From contig NZ_FXWH01000001.1 of the NCBI RefSeq assembly GCF_900177775.1, positions 310,001 through 374,000 of the forward strand: 64,000 nt of DNA. The letters run 5' to 3'. A program made the translations under genes and the position numbers. Shown piece after piece: positions 25,927-35,198 of this stretch; the first letter of the stretch is position 1, and each line of letters starts with the position of its first letter. The DNA comes from Pseudidiomarina planktonica (GTDB lineage Bacteria > Pseudomonadota > Gammaproteobacteria > Enterobacterales > Alteromonadaceae). The notes below the pieces were generated by a model. It made no database searches. It was not told the DNA's origin and saw only the letters and a list, made by a program, of their open reading frames with translations.

Positions 25927-26790
25927 TTAGAGCCAGAAATGGGCCGCCAGACCAACAGTGATAGCCATACCTACATAATGATTATGTAAAAAGGCATGAA
26001 AACATCGCTGTGGGTCGCGGCCGGCAATTTCGCGGTGCTGATACACAAACAGTAAGGCACTTAGAACTAAGGCTCCGAAAAACCATAAGCTGAGATTCAA
26101 CGCCACGCCTATCCAACTGAGCAGGCCAAGCGTAGCCAGCTGCAGCAAGCCTATAATAAGCCGATCCCATTTGCCGAATAGAATAGCGGTAGATTTAATC
26201 CCTACTTTCAGATCATCAGCACGGTCGGCCATGGCGTATTCGGTGTCGTAGGCAACTGTCCACAGCAAATTGGCTGCAAATAACACCCAGGCATACCAGG
26301 GCAGGCCTTGCTCCAGTGCCGTAAACGCCATCAGCATACCCATACTAAAGGCTACGCCAAGCACTAGTTGGGGCAGTTGGGTAAAGCGTTTACAAAATGG
26401 GTAAAGCGCCGCAACGGCTACGGCGACAACACTTAGCAATATGGTTTGCAAATTTAGCTGCAGCACCAGTAGAAAAGCCAGCAGCACCAGAGCCGCGAAC
26501 AGGGTCAGTGCTTGCCAGGGTTGCACCGCACCAGTTGCCAGCGGGCGGTTGCGGGTGCGGGTTACTTTCCCATCTAACTTGCGATCGGCATAGTCGTTAA
26601 TAACGCAGCCGGCGGAGCGCATTAAAAACACTCCCAGCATAAAAATAACGACAATACGCAGCGGTGGCTCGCCAACTCCGGCAATAAGCAAAGCCCACAA
26701 GGTGGGCCAGGCTAGTAGCCAGGTGCCAATAGGCTTGTCGGCGCGCATCAACAACCAGTATGGCTTTAGCTTATCGAGCATCACGGTCAC
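25927..26790 (-). CDS. ubiA: 4-hydroxybenzoate octaprenyltransferase
   Basis: Membrane prenyltransferase joining the polyprenyl tail to 4-hydroxybenzoate in ubiquinone synthesis. First Asp-rich motif NDYADRKLDGKVTRTRNRPL and second YDTEYAMADRADDLKVGIKS are both intact, among about eight to nine helices. 287 residues is normal. Its start overlaps the ubiC stop (4 bases), so ubiC-ubiA are translationally coupled and encode consecutive steps. It converges with plsB across 15 bases. Confidence 0.97.
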   Translation of the reverse strand: MTVMLDKLKPYWLLMRADKPIGTWLLAWPTLWALLIAGVGEPPLRIVVIFMLGVFLMRSAGCVINDYADRKLDGKVTRTRNRPLATGAVQPWQALTLFAALVLLAFLLVLQLNLQTILLSVVAVAVAALYPFCKRFTQLPQLVLGVAFSMGMLMAFTALEQGLPWYAWVLFAANLLWTVAYDTEYAMADRADDLKVGIKSTAILFGKWDRLIIGLLQLATLGLLSWIGVALNLSLWFFGALVLSALLFVYQHREIAGRDPQRCFHAFLHNHYVGMAITVGLAAHFWL

Positions 26791-27353
26791 TCCTGATAAA
26801 TAGCTGCGGCACCAATAAATACTTCAGCCACCAGTACTTGTTGTCCGGCGGCTCGGAAACAACTGCGACGCCCCCACAGTGGCTGCGACGCAAAGCCCAA
26901 CTGCTGATGCAAATTCCCCAGTACGGTGTCGGGTGCGAATTGGGCTATTTCAATAGGGCCGCGGCTTAAATCCGGTTGCCGGAATAAGTGTTCACCCAGC
27001 GGGCGTTCGCCCAAGTGGCTCAAATTTAATTGCTCATCGTGCAGGGCGGGTTGCGGGAATACACTGCGGGCGAATACCCACGGCTTTTGATCACACCATA
27101 GAATGACTTCGCGTACGGTTCCGGCGGCATGTTCGTCCAGCCATTTTTGTTCGTCGGGCAAAATAGGGGCGGGCTGCTGACCCAACAGGCTAACTCGAAA
27201 CTGCGTTGCCTGGGCTTTCAATTTCGCGGTCAATGATTCCGGGTCCAGCAACCAATCGCTCTGAACTGGTGTCAGACTATAGTGGTCGGCGGTTTGCCAG
27301 TTGCCAGCGCAACCCAGTGGAAATTCGCCAATGGTATTTGTTAAAACATGCAT
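26787..27353 (-). CDS. ubiC: Chorismate pyruvate-lyase
   Basis: Converts chorismate to 4-hydroxybenzoate and pyruvate, the committed step of ubiquinone synthesis. The 188-residue product shows SLTARLK-like start, LGQQPAPILPDEQKWL, the VREVILWCDQKPWVFARSV strand with the product-binding Arg, and a C-terminal WGRRSCFRAAGQQVLVAEVF. These match the UbiC family, which is variable in sequence. It lies directly upstream of ubiA. The upstream gap of about 140 bases to the FliL-like gene would hold divergent promoters. Confidence 0.92.
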   Translation of the reverse strand: MHVLTNTIGEFPLGCAGNWQTADHYSLTPVQSDWLLDPESLTAKLKAQATQFRVSLLGQQPAPILPDEQKWLDEHAAGTVREVILWCDQKPWVFARSVFPQPALHDEQLNLSHLGERPLGEHLFRQPDLSRGPIEIAQFAPDTVLGNLHQQLGFASQPLWGRRSCFRAAGQQVLVAEVFIGAAAIYQE

Positions 27354-27521
27354 GATTTAGTTTCAAACAAGAGTCATAATGGCTGGAGCATAGCAAAAAT
27401 TAGTGTAACCAGCATCTAACGAACCCGAATTTAGGTAAACGTTTCGCGTAATTGGTCGATAACTAACACAAGAGGCGACACCGGATGTGTCGTGGCTCGG
27501 CGAATGAGGGCAATGGAACAC

Positions 27522-27941
27522 ATGAAAATGAATCATATATCAATCGCTGGTCTGTCAGTAGCGGTGTTACTGGCTGCTATGCTGGTGCTGGTAAAACCTG
27601 CATATGCCCAGTCGGAGCCCGCTTATTACGGCTTTGAGCCCGACATTACGACTAACTACGTGCGTACCGAAGACCACTTTCGCATGGGTTACATACGTGT
27701 GGCAGTAGAGGTGATGGTTCCTGACACTGGTGATTTGAGTACTATTGAGTACCACGCACCGTTATTGCGAAATGCGTTTATCCGAATTTTCAGTAAAGCG
27801 TCTGAGCAGCAAATTAAATCGTTAACGGGCCGTGATGATTTGCGCATGCAATGCTTAGAAGAAGCGCAGCGTTTAATGCGGCGGGAAACTGGCGAACCCA
27901 TCATTCGAGATGTGCTGTTTACCAAGTATATTTATCATTAA
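27522..27941 (+). CDS. FliL-like protein outside a flagellar cluster
   Basis: A 139-residue protein related to the flagellar stator-associated FliL. It has an N-terminal hydrophobic segment (about 6-26) ending AYAQSEP, which looks more like a cleavable signal peptide than the usual FliL anchor. The periplasmic domain shows RMGYIRVAVEVMV, APLLRNAFIRIFS and the conserved end RETGEPIIRDVLFTKYIYH. Other gammaproteobacteria carry such a gene beside ubiC and glpG, away from flagellar operons. The start is uncertain: ATGs at 27504, 27513, 27522 and 27528 are all in frame, with GAGGG at 27506-27510. A 6-bp hairpin (CGACAC/GTGTCG, 27476-27492) sits just upstream. Confidence 0.82.
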   Translation: MKMNHISIAGLSVAVLLAAMLVLVKPAYAQSEPAYYGFEPDITTNYVRTEDHFRMGYIRVAVEVMVPDTGDLSTIEYHAPLLRNAFIRIFSKASEQQIKSLTGRDDLRMQCLEEAQRLMRRETGEPIIRDVLFTKYIYH

Positions 27942-27960
27942 AGTTGAATTGCGCCGTGGC

Positions 27961-28803
27961 TTAAAAACGGCGTTTCGCTTTTGGTACCAACAGATATAAA
28001 GCTGCACCCACCAAACCACTGACTAAACCAGCCAAATGCGCCTCGTTGGCAACCGCCACCCAGAGTAAATCGGTATACCCTAGCAGCAACCAGCCAATCA
28101 TAAACACCAGTAGCCCCGGTGGCAGGTACAGTGGATGCCGTGGTTTGTTAAAGCTGAGCACCGCGCAGAAACCAAAGAGAGCATACACCACGCCAGACAA
28201 CCCGCCAAAGTAGGGGCCGGTGCTGTAAAGCTGAGCCAGATTTGAAACTACGGCACTACCAATGAACAGTGCTAGCAGCACAGGCCAGCCGATGGATAAC
28301 TCAATACGCCCACCCAGATACCACCACCAGAACAAGTTAAACACAAAATGCATGAGGCTAAAGTGCAACAGCACCGGAGTGACAAACCGCCAGGCTTGTA
28401 TGCCTGGCATTTCAGCGAAGTAGTCACCAATGCGCAAGCTGGCAAAAATGAACTCTTGCAACGGCGTCTGTAGCAGCAAATAAACAAGCGTAACCAAAAT
28501 GGCTACGGCAACAGTAAAATTACCGGCTTGAGCTCTGATTTTGTGCAGTAGTGGTTTAATCGAGTTACTTTGCCGGGAAGGCTGCTGAACTTGCTGCTCG
28601 GCTTGCGCTTGCGCAGCCAGCTCCGGGTTGTCTTTAAATACATCAATTTGCTGTTTGGCAATGGCATAGTAGCTGGTTTGAGTTACCCAGAGCTCAAGTT
28701 GTTCACCGCGCTCGTTTACCGTAACTGGTATTCCCTGCTGGGTTAAGAAACTGTGCAGGGAGGCCATGGTTTCGGGCTTACGCGTGGTGAACATTTTTTT
28801 CAT
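27961..28803 (-). CDS. glpG: Rhomboid intramembrane serine protease GlpG
   Basis: Inner-membrane protease cleaving transmembrane segments. An N-terminal cytoplasmic domain (about 1-75) precedes six helices. The catalytic dyad is S203 in GLSG and H256 in NEAHLAG; H147, H152 and N156 in HFSLMHFVFN match the oxyanion/active-site helix. 280 residues is normal. Its ATG overlaps the glpE stop by one base (TGATG), so translation is coupled. It is the last gene of the probable kbl-tdh-glpE-glpG unit. Confidence 0.95.
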   Translation of the reverse strand: MKKMFTTRKPETMASLHSFLTQQGIPVTVNERGEQLELWVTQTSYYAIAKQQIDVFKDNPELAAQAQAEQQVQQPSRQSNSIKPLLHKIRAQAGNFTVAVAILVTLVYLLLQTPLQEFIFASLRIGDYFAEMPGIQAWRFVTPVLLHFSLMHFVFNLFWWWYLGGRIELSIGWPVLLALFIGSAVVSNLAQLYSTGPYFGGLSGVVYALFGFCAVLSFNKPRHPLYLPPGLLVFMIGWLLLGYTDLLWVAVANEAHLAGLVSGLVGAALYLLVPKAKRRF

Positions 28804-29126
28804 CAGCTGTGCTCTATTGCGTCAGGAAATTCGTGGGCCCAGGCGGTAAAGCCACCGTCCATGCTGGCAACATTGGTAAGCCCTTGTTGCAGCAAGTACT
28901 GGGCGGCGCCCTGGCTACTTATGCCGTGATAACATACCACCAATACCGCATCATCATCTTCTACTTGCTGTAAAAAATCATTCAGGCTGGCATCGGTTAA
29001 ATGAAAGGCACCGGGAATGTGACCCATAGCAAAAGCCTGTGGGTCGCGAATGTCTGCCACTTTGGCAGAACCCGCGGCCCACTGTTGGTGCGCGTCGTGT
29101 AACGGAATGCGCTTGAACTCACTCAT
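28803..29126 (-). CDS. glpE: Thiosulfate sulfurtransferase GlpE (rhodanese)
   Basis: Single-domain rhodanese moving sulfane sulfur from thiosulfate to cyanide or other thiol acceptors. The active-site loop contains C65 in [11 protein letters not shown], and the opening [16 protein letters not shown] is typical. 107 residues matches E. coli GlpE. Its start overlaps the tdh stop as ATGA and its stop overlaps the glpG start. The glpE-glpG pairing is conserved, but no glpR or glpD accompanies it here. Confidence 0.95.
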   Translation of the reverse strand: MSEFKRIPLHDAHQQWAAGSAKVADIRDPQAFAMGHIPGAFHLTDASLNDFLQQVEDDDAVLVVCYHGISSQGAAQYLLQQGLTNVASMDGGFTAWAHEFPDAIEHS

Positions 29127-30154
29127 TTGCTGGTCCAGTCCAATACTACTTTGCCCGATTCACCGGAGCACATAATGTCGAAGCCTTCCTGAAATTTATC
29201 AATAGGTAACTGATGCGTCAGAATCGGGCTTAAATCTAAACCGGATTGCAACAGGCTAGCCATTTTGTACCAGGTTTCGAACATTTCGCGGCCGTAAATA
29301 CCTTTAATGGTCAGGCCTTTAAATATTACCTGATTCCAGTCTATGGCAACGCTTTCCGGCGGTATGCCCAGCATGGCGATTTTGCCGCCATGATTAATGG
29401 TGTCCAGCATTTGCCGGAAGGCCGAAGGTACGCCCGACATTTCCAAACCGACGTCAAAGCCTTCTTTCATACCCAGTTCGGTCATTACATCACGAAGGTT
29501 TTCTTTGCTTACGTCTACCGCGCGGGTGGCACCCATTTTTACGGCAAGTTCTAGTCGGTAAGGGTTTACGTCGGTAATTACCACGTGGCGAGCGCCAACA
29601 TGTCGCGCTACTGCTGCCGCCATAATACCTATAGGTCCGGCACCAGTGATAAGCACGTCTTCACCAACCAAATCAAAGGCAAGTGCGGTGTGTACGGCGT
29701 TACCGAAGGGGTCAAAAATAGCGGCCATTTCGTCGGTAATATCATCAGGTAACTTAAAGGCGTTGTCGGCTGGAATGACCAGATATTCGGCAAAAGCACC
29801 CGGGCGGTTTACGCCTACGCCTACGGTGTTACGACACAGGTGGCGTCGGCCGGCACGGCAGTTACGGCAATGACCACAAGTAATGTGGCCTTCACCAGAA
29901 ACCCGGTCACCTTTTTCAAAACCACGCACACCTTCACCCATAGCGGCTACTTCGCCCACGTATTCGTGGCCAACAACCATAGGTACCGGAATGGTTTTCT
30001 GTGACCATTCGTCCCACTTATAAATGTGCACGTCGGTGCCACAAATGGCGGTTTTGCGAATTTTAATTAATAAATCGTTGTAGCCATATTCAGGCATCTC
30101 AGCATCTGTCATCCAAATGCCGGGTTCTGAATGTAACTTCGCTAATGCTTTCAT
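29123..30154 (-). CDS. tdh: L-threonine 3-dehydrogenase
   Basis: Zinc-dependent NAD enzyme oxidising threonine to 2-amino-3-ketobutyrate, which Kbl then splits into glycine and acetyl-CoA. [26 protein letters not shown] and the four-cysteine zinc site in [19 protein letters not shown] are intact, and the Rossmann [13 protein letters not shown] follows. 343 residues is normal. I use the ATG at 30154 because AGAGGA lies 9 bases upstream and the family begins MKALAKL; a GTG two codons earlier is too close. It follows kbl by 32 bases. Confidence 0.97.
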   Translation of the reverse strand: MKALAKLHSEPGIWMTDAEMPEYGYNDLLIKIRKTAICGTDVHIYKWDEWSQKTIPVPMVVGHEYVGEVAAMGEGVRGFEKGDRVSGEGHITCGHCRNCRAGRRHLCRNTVGVGVNRPGAFAEYLVIPADNAFKLPDDITDEMAAIFDPFGNAVHTALAFDLVGEDVLITGAGPIGIMAAAVARHVGARHVVITDVNPYRLELAVKMGATRAVDVSKENLRDVMTELGMKEGFDVGLEMSGVPSAFRQMLDTINHGGKIAMLGIPPESVAIDWNQVIFKGLTIKGIYGREMFETWYKMASLLQSGLDLSPILTHQLPIDKFQEGFDIMCSGESGKVVLDWTSK

Positions 30155-30186
30155 TGTCACTAATCCTCTGCGTTGCGTGAGGTGAC

Positions 30187-31380
30187 TTAAATAACGCCCA
30201 GCTCTTTTCCTATACGGGTAAACGCGTCAATGGTTTTATCCAGTTGTTCGCGAGTATGAGCGGCTGACATTTGTGTACGAATTCGTGCTTTGCCTTTTGG
30301 TACCACCGGGAACGAAAAGCCGACCACATAAATGCCTGCTTCAAGCAGACGGTCTGACATTTCAGAGGCTTTTTTGGCATCCCCAATCATCACTGGAATA
30401 ATCGCGTGATCGGCGCCACTTAAGGTAAAGCCGGCGTCGGTCATTTTATTACGGAAGTAACTGGCGTTGTCCCATAACTGCTGACGTAGCTCATCGCCTT
30501 CGGCCAGCATATCCAGCACTTTAATAGAGGCCTGCACAATAGCCGGCGCTACGGAATTTGAGAATAAGTACGGGCGTGAGCGCTGACGTAACCAATCAAC
30601 GACTTCTTTCTTACCCGAGGTATAACCACCGGAAGCACCACCAAGTGCCTTACCTAAAGTACCGGTAATAATATCTACGCGACCTAAAACGTCACAGTAC
30701 TCGTGCGTACCACGGCCTTTCGCACCCAGGAAACCGGTAGCATGACAGTCATCCATCATCACTAAGGCACCATATTGGTCGGCCAGGTCACAAATGCCTT
30801 TCAAGTTGGCAATAACGCCGTCCATTGAAAACACACCATCGGTGGCAATGAGAATATGGCGGGCGTTGTCAGCTTTGGCTTGTTTTAACTGAGCTTCCAA
30901 GTCAGCCATATCGTTGTTCTTGTAACGATAGCGCTTAGATTTGCTTAAGCGAATACCGTCAATAATGCTCGCATGGTTCAGTTCATCACTAATAATGGCA
31001 TCTTCCGGACCCATCAGCGTTTCGAATAAACCGCCGTTGGCATCAAAGCAAGAAGAGTAAAGAATAGTGTCTTCGGTGCCTAAAAAGTCGCTCAGCTTCT
31101 TCTCTAGCTGTTTGTGAATATCTTGCGTACCACAAATAAAGCGCACTGAGGCAGTACCGAAGCCGTGACTGTCCAAACCGGCTTTAGCCGCCGCAATCAA
31201 ATCCGGATGATTCGCTAAACCCAAATAATTGTTCGCACAGAAGTTAAGTACCGGTTTCCCGCTACCCACTTGAATTTCCGAGCTTTGCTCGCCCAGAATA
31301 ATGCGTTCTTTTTTGTACAAACCTTCGTTTTTTACGTCTTCCAGCTGTTCATTGAGCTGTTGATAAAATGCGTTCGTCAT
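30187..31380 (-). CDS. kbl: 2-amino-3-ketobutyrate CoA ligase (glycine C-acetyltransferase)
   Basis: PLP enzyme that cleaves 2-amino-3-ketobutyrate with CoA to glycine and acetyl-CoA, completing threonine breakdown with Tdh. The PLP lysine lies in [24 protein letters not shown] holds the cofactor Asp/His. 397 residues matches E. coli Kbl. First gene of kbl-tdh-glpE-glpG, divergent from coaD with about 100 bases between starts. Confidence 0.97.
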   Translation of the reverse strand: MTNAFYQQLNEQLEDVKNEGLYKKERIILGEQSSEIQVGSGKPVLNFCANNYLGLANHPDLIAAAKAGLDSHGFGTASVRFICGTQDIHKQLEKKLSDFLGTEDTILYSSCFDANGGLFETLMGPEDAIISDELNHASIIDGIRLSKSKRYRYKNNDMADLEAQLKQAKADNARHILIATDGVFSMDGVIANLKGICDLADQYGALVMMDDCHATGFLGAKGRGTHEYCDVLGRVDIITGTLGKALGGASGGYTSGKKEVVDWLRQRSRPYLFSNSVAPAIVQASIKVLDMLAEGDELRQQLWDNASYFRNKMTDAGFTLSGADHAIIPVMIGDAKKASEMSDRLLEAGIYVVGFSFPVVPKGKARIRTQMSAAHTREQLDKTIDAFTRIGKELGVI

Positions 31381-31454
31381 GTAATTCTCCGAGCCAATAA
31401 GCTTAATGAAGGTATTTTACCTGATTCAGGGGGTAATACGCACCCCCATTCTGA

Positions 31455-31979
<525 letters not shown>

Positions 31980-31981
31980 GC

Positions 31982-33313
31982 TTAGCCGGCGAAAGCCACA
32001 TCAACAAATACCCACAGTAATAAGAGTGGGCACACTAATCGCAAATGCCAGAACAACAAACGAAAGCGCCACTGCTCACGCGCTTTCTCTTTTAGCTTGT
32101 TACTGCGACTCCACAACCAGCCCAGCACGATAAAGTAGAACAGGCCGGACAATGGTAATTGGAATTTGGTTACGTAGGCCACCGTCCAGGCGAATAGCGG
32201 GACAAACCAAATCACCAGCGCTAACGCAAATACCGCAATCACGGCAATAACCAGAGTAGTAGCCCGGCGGCGGCTGTGTTGGCGCGATTCCAACAAATAG
32301 GCAATGGGTACTTCTGCTAGTGAGATGGTGCTGGTTAAGGCGGCAATGCTCAGTAACATAAAGAAGAAAAATCCAAGCCAGGGGCCAGCGGCGCCCATGC
32401 GTTCAAATAATTCCGGTAATACATTGAAAATAAGCTGGGCTTCGCCAATGAGCTGACCATTTTCGGATACCTGCATGCCTTGCCCCATGGCTACGTAAAG
32501 CGCAGGAATAATTAACAGTCCGGCCAGAAATGCAATCAGGGTATCCAGCGCGGCAACGGACACTGCGAGCTGGCCAATGTTAGCATTGCGGTCTAAATAA
32601 GAGCCGTAAATCATCATGCCACCAAGACCGATAGACAATGAGAAAAAAGCTTGCCCCATGGCGGCAACCACCAGGTTCGGGTCGCTAAAGCCGGCAAAGC
32701 TGGGCTGTAGATACCTGGCGAAACCAGCGCCGGCCCCCGGTTGCATGGCTATGTAGCCAATCAGTACCACCAGCAACACCACCAGCAACGGCATTAACCG
32801 CCGCGACCACACTTCAATACCATTGCTGACGCCACGCACAACAATAGTGCCGGTGCCAACTAAGAATACTGCTACAAACACCAGATCACGCCACAATGAG
32901 CTTGTTGTTAACGCCAAATGCGCTTCTGGCCACTGCATCGCCAAGGCTAACGAACCCAAGGCATGAGCTAACATCCAGCCGGCAATGATGTGATAGAAAC
33001 TGAGCATTAACACGGCGCCGCCAACATTGAGCAAGCCGACACTTTTCCCTAAACCGGCACCAACACGATGCGGACGCTGCGCAAGCTTACCCAGTGCTGC
33101 TACCGGGTTGGCCTGAGCCTGATGACCAATGCTCAGTTCGGTATAGAGCGCAGGAATAGCCAAAATCACGACGACTACCAAATACACCATTAAAAACGCG
33201 GCACCACCATGGTTGGCAACCTGCGTTGGAAAGCCCCAAATGTTGCCCAGGCCAACGGCCGAGCCTGCAGCAGCAAGAATAAAACCCAGTCGGGTACGAA
33301 ACGAATCACGCAT
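31982..33313 (-). CDS. Sodium:neurotransmitter symporter family (NSS/SNF) transporter
   Basis: Membrane protein of the LeuT-like family that couples sodium to uptake of amino acids or related compounds. [21 protein letters not shown] is the first-helix signature with the unwound substrate/sodium site. About 11-12 helices in 443 residues fit. [21 protein letters not shown] (helix 6 region) is also characteristic. The start is set at the ATG 33313 rather than the GTG three codons earlier. The substrate cannot be told from sequence. It is divergent from pckA. Confidence 0.9.
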   Translation of the reverse strand: MRDSFRTRLGFILAAAGSAVGLGNIWGFPTQVANHGGAAFLMVYLVVVVILAIPALYTELSIGHQAQANPVAALGKLAQRPHRVGAGLGKSVGLLNVGGAVLMLSFYHIIAGWMLAHALGSLALAMQWPEAHLALTTSSLWRDLVFVAVFLVGTGTIVVRGVSNGIEVWSRRLMPLLVVLLVVLIGYIAMQPGAGAGFARYLQPSFAGFSDPNLVVAAMGQAFFSLSIGLGGMMIYGSYLDRNANIGQLAVSVAALDTLIAFLAGLLIIPALYVAMGQGMQVSENGQLIGEAQLIFNVLPELFERMGAAGPWLGFFFFMLLSIAALTSTISLAEVPIAYLLESRQHSRRRATTLVIAVIAVFALALVIWFVPLFAWTVAYVTKFQLPLSGLFYFIVLGWLWSRSNKLKEKAREQWRFRLLFWHLRLVCPLLLLWVFVDVAFAG

Positions 33314-33524
33314 AGGAATCACTCAGTCGCTTTGTTGGTGGCGAAGTACCTGCTTGGAGCCGGCTTTTCGCAGTCGAAAAAAGTGCGCGCATTTTAGCCG
33401 ATGTAAGCCCCGAAACTCTATCTTTTTCGAGGATTTCGAGTTATTATCGCCGCCCAAATTTCATAGTTGCTACTTTGTTGTTAGCGCCTTATACGCACCG
33501 AGAAGACCCGCAGGAGTCAATAGT

Positions 33525-35126
33525 ATGACTGATCTGGATCTGCGCCAATATGGCATCACAGACGTCGCCGAAGTTGTTCATAACCCATCTTATGAGCAGT
33601 TGTTTGAGGAAGAAACTCGTCCTGAGCTGGAAGGGTATGAAAAAGGAACTGTGACCGACCTGGGTGCAGTTGCGGTTGATACCGGTATTTTCACTGGTCG
33701 TTCTCCGAAAGATAAATACATCGTTCGTGATGAAACCACCGAAGATACACTGTGGTGGTCTGATCAAGGGAAAAACGACAACAAAGCGATTTCACCAGCA
33801 GTATGGTCTGATTTAAAAGGCCTGGTGACTAAGCAGTTATCCGGCAAACGTTTGTTTGTGGTTGATACTTTTTGTGGTGCTAATGCAGATACTCGTCTGG
33901 CTGTGCGTTTCATTACCGAAGTGGCGTGGCAAGCGCATTTCGTAAAAAATATGTTTATTCGTCCAAGCGACGAAGAACTGCAAAGCTTTAAAGCTGATTT
34001 CGTGGTTATGAATGGCGCCAAGTGCACCAACCCGAACTGGGAACAACAAGGTTTGAACTCGGAAAACTTTGTTGCCTTCAACTTAACTGAGCGTATGCAG
34101 TTAATTGGTGGTACCTGGTACGGCGGCGAAATGAAGAAAGGTATGTTCTCAATGATGAACTACTTTTTGCCATTGCAAGGTATTGCCTCCATGCACTGCT
34201 CAGCGAACGTGGGTAAAGAAGGCGATGTAGCTATATTCTTTGGTCTGTCTGGTACTGGTAAAACAACCTTGTCGACCGATCCTAAGCGTGAGCTGATTGG
34301 TGATGATGAGCACGGCTGGGACGACGACGGCGTGTTCAACTTTGAAGGCGGTTGTTATGCTAAAACCATTAACTTGTCACAAGAAGCTGAGCCAGATATT
34401 TATAACGCGATTCGTCGCGATGCGTTGCTGGAAAACGTGGCTGTTAGTGCCGACAACAAAGTTGATTTTAACGACGGTTCAAAAACTGAGAACACCCGCG
34501 TTTCTTACCCTATTTATCACATCGACAATATCGTTCGTCCGGTGTCTAAGAGTGGTCATGCGAAAAAAGTTATCTTCTTAACTGCTGATGCCTTTGGTGT
34601 GTTACCACCGGTAGCCAAGCTAACCAAAGAACAAACCAAGTACCACTTCCTGTCTGGCTTTACTGCCAAGCTGGCTGGTACTGAGCGTGGTATTACCGAA
34701 CCTACGCCTACCTTTTCCAGCTGTTTTGGCGCGGCTTTCTTAAGCCTGCATCCAACTCAGTATGCAGAAGTACTGGTAAAACGTATGGAAGCAGTTGGCG
34801 CTGAGGCTTATTTGGTTAACACTGGCTGGAACGGCACTGGCAAGCGTATTTCTATTCAGGCTACCCGCGCTATTATTGACTCGATTTTAGATGGCAGCAT
34901 TGAAGACGCTGAGTTTGTGCAACTGCCTTACTTCAATCTGGCTATGCCAACCAATTTACCTGGTGTTGATAACGCTAGTATTCTGGATCCGCGTAATACT
35001 TATTCTGCGGTAGAGGCATGGGATGCAAAAGCACAGGATTTAGCCGCACGCTTTATCGCAAACTTCGAGAAGTTTACGGATAACGACGAAGGCAAGTCAC
35101 TGGTTGCAGCTGGCCCTCAGCTTTAA
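33525..35126 (+). CDS. pckA: Phosphoenolpyruvate carboxykinase (ATP)
   Basis: Gluconeogenic enzyme converting oxaloacetate and ATP to phosphoenolpyruvate, CO2 and ADP. The kinase P-loop GLSGTGKTT lies at 240-248, followed by [20 protein letters not shown] and the early [14 protein letters not shown]. 533 residues is normal. The start at 33525 has CAGGAG 8 bases upstream and fits the family; a longer open frame of 104 codons in front is not supported. An efficient terminator follows. It provides gluconeogenesis for growth on amino acids, which suits the peptidase content of this window. Confidence 0.97.
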   Translation: MTDLDLRQYGITDVAEVVHNPSYEQLFEEETRPELEGYEKGTVTDLGAVAVDTGIFTGRSPKDKYIVRDETTEDTLWWSDQGKNDNKAISPAVWSDLKGLVTKQLSGKRLFVVDTFCGANADTRLAVRFITEVAWQAHFVKNMFIRPSDEELQSFKADFVVMNGAKCTNPNWEQQGLNSENFVAFNLTERMQLIGGTWYGGEMKKGMFSMMNYFLPLQGIASMHCSANVGKEGDVAIFFGLSGTGKTTLSTDPKRELIGDDEHGWDDDGVFNFEGGCYAKTINLSQEAEPDIYNAIRRDALLENVAVSADNKVDFNDGSKTENTRVSYPIYHIDNIVRPVSKSGHAKKVIFLTADAFGVLPPVAKLTKEQTKYHFLSGFTAKLAGTERGITEPTPTFSSCFGAAFLSLHPTQYAEVLVKRMEAVGAEAYLVNTGWNGTGKRISIQATRAIIDSILDGSIEDAEFVQLPYFNLAMPTNLPGVDNASILDPRNTYSAVEAWDAKAQDLAARFIANFEKFTDNDEGKSLVAAGPQL

Positions 35127-35150
35127 TAGCAAGGGCTACAGCCCACCAAT

Positions 35151-35180
35151 AAAAAAGGTCAGCAATTGCTGACCTTTTTT
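35151..35180. terminator. Bidirectional terminator between pckA and the S9 peptidase gene
   Basis: A perfect palindrome GGTCAGCAATTGCTGACC (35157-35174) flanked by an A run on the left and a T run on the right, so it can end transcription of both convergent genes. Confidence 0.88.
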
Positions 35181-35198
35181 TATGCTTATTGCACTAGC

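Noticed and set aside
33213-33524. A long N-terminal extension of pckA
   Set aside because: The ATG at 33525 has a good ribosome site and matches the family; the preceding frame reads into the symporter gene's start region on the other strand.
35157-35174. Perfect palindrome as a protein-binding operator
   Set aside because: The flanking A and T runs and its place between convergent genes fit a bidirectional terminator.
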